From: JABMRF01 sp964584985
GTDB lineage: Bacteria; Patescibacteriota; Patescibacteriia; UBA11705; JABHMO01
Length of the DNA stretch: 64,000 bases
Direction of reading: 5' to 3'
NCBI GenBank assembly: GCA_964584985.1
Contig: CAZPBK010000001.1
Span: 62,001 to 126,000, forward strand
Shown: piece after piece, positions 62,269 through 64,000 of the stretch
Numbering within the stretch: position 1 is the first letter of the stretch
Layout: the number at the start of each line of letters is the position of its first letter
Notes under the pieces: generated by a model
Database searches by the model: none
What the model saw: the letters and a program-made list of their open reading frames with translations, nothing else
What the model was told of the DNA's origin: nothing
Translations under genes and position numbers: made by a program

Positions 62269-63360
62269 TTATTCACTTTTGTTCAAGACAATTACCTGGG
62301 TCGGATAAGCAAATTCAATTTTTTCTTTTTCAAATTCTTTAAATATAGCTAAATTGATTTCTTGTTTTTTCTCCATATAATCAGCATAATCATCCGAATT
62401 AACCAGGTAAACCAGCTCAAAATTTAAACTAAAGTCACCAAAAGATTCAAAATGACAACGATCAAAATCCACGCCCTTAATATCTTTTATAATTCTTTTG
62501 GTTATGCTCGGTATGGCCTTTAATTTGGTCTGGCTTGTTTCATAAATAACGCCCAAATTAACTACCACACGCCGCTGTTCCAACCGTTTGAAGTTTTGGA
62601 CTCGCGCCGTAGTTAATTCTTTGTTGGAAATAACCAGCTCCTCACCTTGCAAAGTCCTTATTCTGGTAGTTTTCAAGCCAATCCTTTCCACTGTGCCGGA
62701 ATCACCGCCAACAGCAATAAAATCTCCAATTTCAAAAGGTTTATCCACATATAAGGAAAATGAGCTGAAAATGTCGGTTAAAATATTCTGTAAAGCCAAG
62801 GCAATGGCAATACCTCCGATACCCAAACTGGCGATTAAAGAAGTAACATTAATACCCAAATTGGACAAGATTAGGATTATGGCCACAATCCATAAAACAG
62901 CCTTTAAAATAATACTTATGGCTTGTAGCATTGAACGAGAGTACTTCTTGTCTTTGGTCGCAGTTTGTTTACTTTTCAAAACCTTATTTACAAGATAATC
63001 CACAAACCTTGAAGCGGTTTTAACAACTTCGTAAACAACGGCCACTAGAATTAAAATATTCAAAACAGTGGCAACCAGCTCCGACAAAACCAAAACCTTA
63101 ACGGCAAAAAATAAGGCCACAAAAATATAAAACCAAGATTTCACCTTTTGCAAAGAAGTAACTAAAATGTCATCAAAGTCGGTTTTGGTCTTTTTACTTA
63201 ATTTTTTTAAACGAATCAAAATAAAACTCTTGAAAATTTTCAAGGCTAAAATCACTCCAACAAAAATAACCAAGGCCAAAAAATAATCATAAACAGTATT
63301 CCCCCAAAAAGAAGTTTGTTTCAAAATTTCAATATTAAAATAAGACGATAAAAAATTCAT
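62269..63360 (-). CDS. MscS-family mechanosensitive ion channel
   Basis: A 363-aa channel with four or five membrane segments (N-terminal helices at about 20-45, 65-105 and 130-180) and the pore-lining helix followed by LQNILTDIFSSFSLYVDKPFEIGD (positions 190-212), the MscS signature. The cytoplasmic beta and alpha/beta domains complete the fold. It releases solutes when membrane tension rises after osmotic downshock. A TATAAT box lies upstream. Confidence 0.9.
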   Translation of the reverse strand: MNFLSSYFNIEILKQTSFWGNTVYDYFLALVIFVGVILALKIFKSFILIRLKKLSKKTKTDFDDILVTSLQKVKSWFYIFVALFFAVKVLVLSELVATVLNILILVAVVYEVVKTASRFVDYLVNKVLKSKQTATKDKKYSRSMLQAISIILKAVLWIVAIILILSNLGINVTSLIASLGIGGIAIALALQNILTDIFSSFSLYVDKPFEIGDFIAVGGDSGTVERIGLKTTRIRTLQGEELVISNKELTTARVQNFKRLEQRRVVVNLGVIYETSQTKLKAIPSITKRIIKDIKGVDFDRCHFESFGDFSLNFELVYLVNSDDYADYMEKKQEINLAIFKEFEKEKIEFAYPTQVIVLNKSE

Positions 63361-63421
63361 AAAACTATTATTATTTTTTTTATAACAAATTTATTATAAC
63401 ATTTTTTAAAAAACTTTAAAA

Positions 63422-63454
63422 GCAAAAAGCGCCCCGAAAATGTTCCGGAGCGCT
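63422..63454 (-). terminator. rho-independent terminator of the PhoH gene
   Basis: On the minus strand AGCGCTCCG pairs with CGGGGCGCT (one wobble) around a 9-base loop, followed by TTTTT. It lies 13 bases after the stop. Confidence 0.8.
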
Positions 63455-63466
63455 GAATTGATTTTT

Positions 63467-64000
63467 TCACTTCATCCGCTCAATGGCCTCTTTGACCAAG
63501 TCTGATCTTTCCGATTTGAGCAAACGAACAATGCCGGCTCTTTCAGAACCGTACCAACGATCAGCGGCAAAGCTTAAACCATTGGAAAGTTCGTCAAGAT
63601 AAATGGTGTCAATTTGTTGTACATCGCCGGTCAAAACGATCTTGGAACCATAGCCGGCTCTGGTAATCAAGGTTTTGACCTGCTTGGGTGTCATGTTCTG
63701 CACTTCATCAATGATCAGAAAAGTATCATCTTCAGTGGAACCGCGAGCAAAGGTAATCGGTTCAACGCTAAACCAACCGGGAGAAAGCCCATAATCTTTG
63801 AGCTTTTCCACATCTTCTACCTCTACCTTGCCACTAATCTGATGAAGGAGGTCATCATCCACCGCTTTTTCCAAAGCACTCCAAACAGGAATTGCCCAAG
63901 GACCAAACTTTTCTTCCACACTACCGGGTAAAAAACCAAGATCGCGTCCCAACGGTTCGTTAATTCTCCAGCATTTAACCTTTTTGTAAACCCCGGATAC
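63467..64000 (-). CDS. PhoH-family ATPase (partial, N-terminus beyond window)
   Basis: The frame is open through the right edge, so only the last 177 residues or so are visible. They carry EPLGRDLGFLPG, TFLIIDEVQNMTPKQVKTLITRAG (Walker B region DEVQN) and LTGDVQQID, blocks of the PhoH ATPase domain. The Walker A motif lies outside the window. PhoH proteins are RNA-associated ATPases, often fused to a PIN nuclease, which cannot be checked here. The gene ends in a good terminator. Confidence 0.9.
   Translation of the reverse strand, partial: VSGVYKKVKCWRINEPLGRDLGFLPGSVEEKFGPWAIPVWSALEKAVDDDLLHQISGKVEVEDVEKLKDYGLSPGWFSVEPITFARGSTEDDTFLIIDEVQNMTPKQVKTLITRAGYGSKIVLTGDVQQIDTIYLDELSNGLSFAADRWYGSERAGIVRLLKSERSDLVKEAIERMK

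Noticed and set aside
1..64000. CRISPR arrays, transposons, prophage or origin features
   Set aside because: No spaced identical repeats, transposase, integrase or DnaA-box clusters were seen on either strand.

Overview
The window is AT-rich, densely packed bacterial chromosome. Genes sit a few bases apart or overlap, there are no transposases, phage genes, rRNA or CRISPR arrays, and TGA is used as a stop (code 11). The gene style suggests a Candidate Phyla Radiation (Patescibacteria) genome, perhaps Parcubacteria-like: many stand-alone membrane proteins, a helicase-dead PriA, a Memo/AMMECR1/radical-SAM trio, and long glycosyltransferase operons. This placement is inferred from gene content, not from a marker-gene tree.

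Layout. 1-10.3 kb is mostly housekeeping: a partial WecG/TagA-type transferase, RNA cyclic phosphodiesterase ThpR, a radical-SAM AmrS, ClpB behind a CIRCE operator, a secreted lysozyme-like protein with four C-terminal repeats, AmrB (Memo), PriA, peptide deformylase and Met-tRNA formyltransferase. 10.3-17 kb (minus strand) holds an O-antigen ligase-like protein, glycosyltransferases, a YhaM-type exoribonuclease, AmrA (AMMECR1) and QueA. 17-19 kb is a small accessory patch: a peroxiredoxin-like protein flanked by short direct repeats, a 24-bp perfect palindrome, a 50-aa zinc-binding protein and a secreted repeat protein.

18.9-42.3 kb is almost entirely a minus-strand surface-polysaccharide region. 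A run of about 14 tightly spaced genes (22.5-37.6 kb) encodes CysQ, a flippase, a sulfotransferase, glycosyltransferases, UDP-glucose dehydrogenase, UDP-xylose synthase, a B12-type radical SAM protein, FkbM and class I methyltransferases, two alkaline-phosphatase-superfamily proteins and a large membrane protein. Just upstream lie CysNC and CysD. Together these supply every step for making PAPS, transferring sulfate and recycling PAP. No PAPS reductase or sulfite reductase is present, so sulfation of a surface glycan is the likeliest purpose. MTA phosphorylase and adenine phosphoribosyltransferase form a small salvage unit next to them.

42.3-64 kb holds a metallophosphoesterase that has lost nearly all its metal ligands, a lipoprotein, tRNA-Trp, a second glycosylation operon (52.1-44.0 kb) ending in a frameshifted pcm and a stand-alone LigD phosphoesterase domain, a GT39-type unit, several small genes with their own promoters and strong ribosome sites, tRNA-Thr with rpmG, a phosphoribosyltransferase-like protein, a HAD phosphatase, HisS next to tRNA-His, a Kef-type antiporter, an MscS channel and a PhoH ATPase cut by the window edge.

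Two translation styles coexist. Many genes have a -10 box only 6-11 bases before the start codon and look leaderless. A minority of stand-alone genes carry a perfect AGGAGG site.
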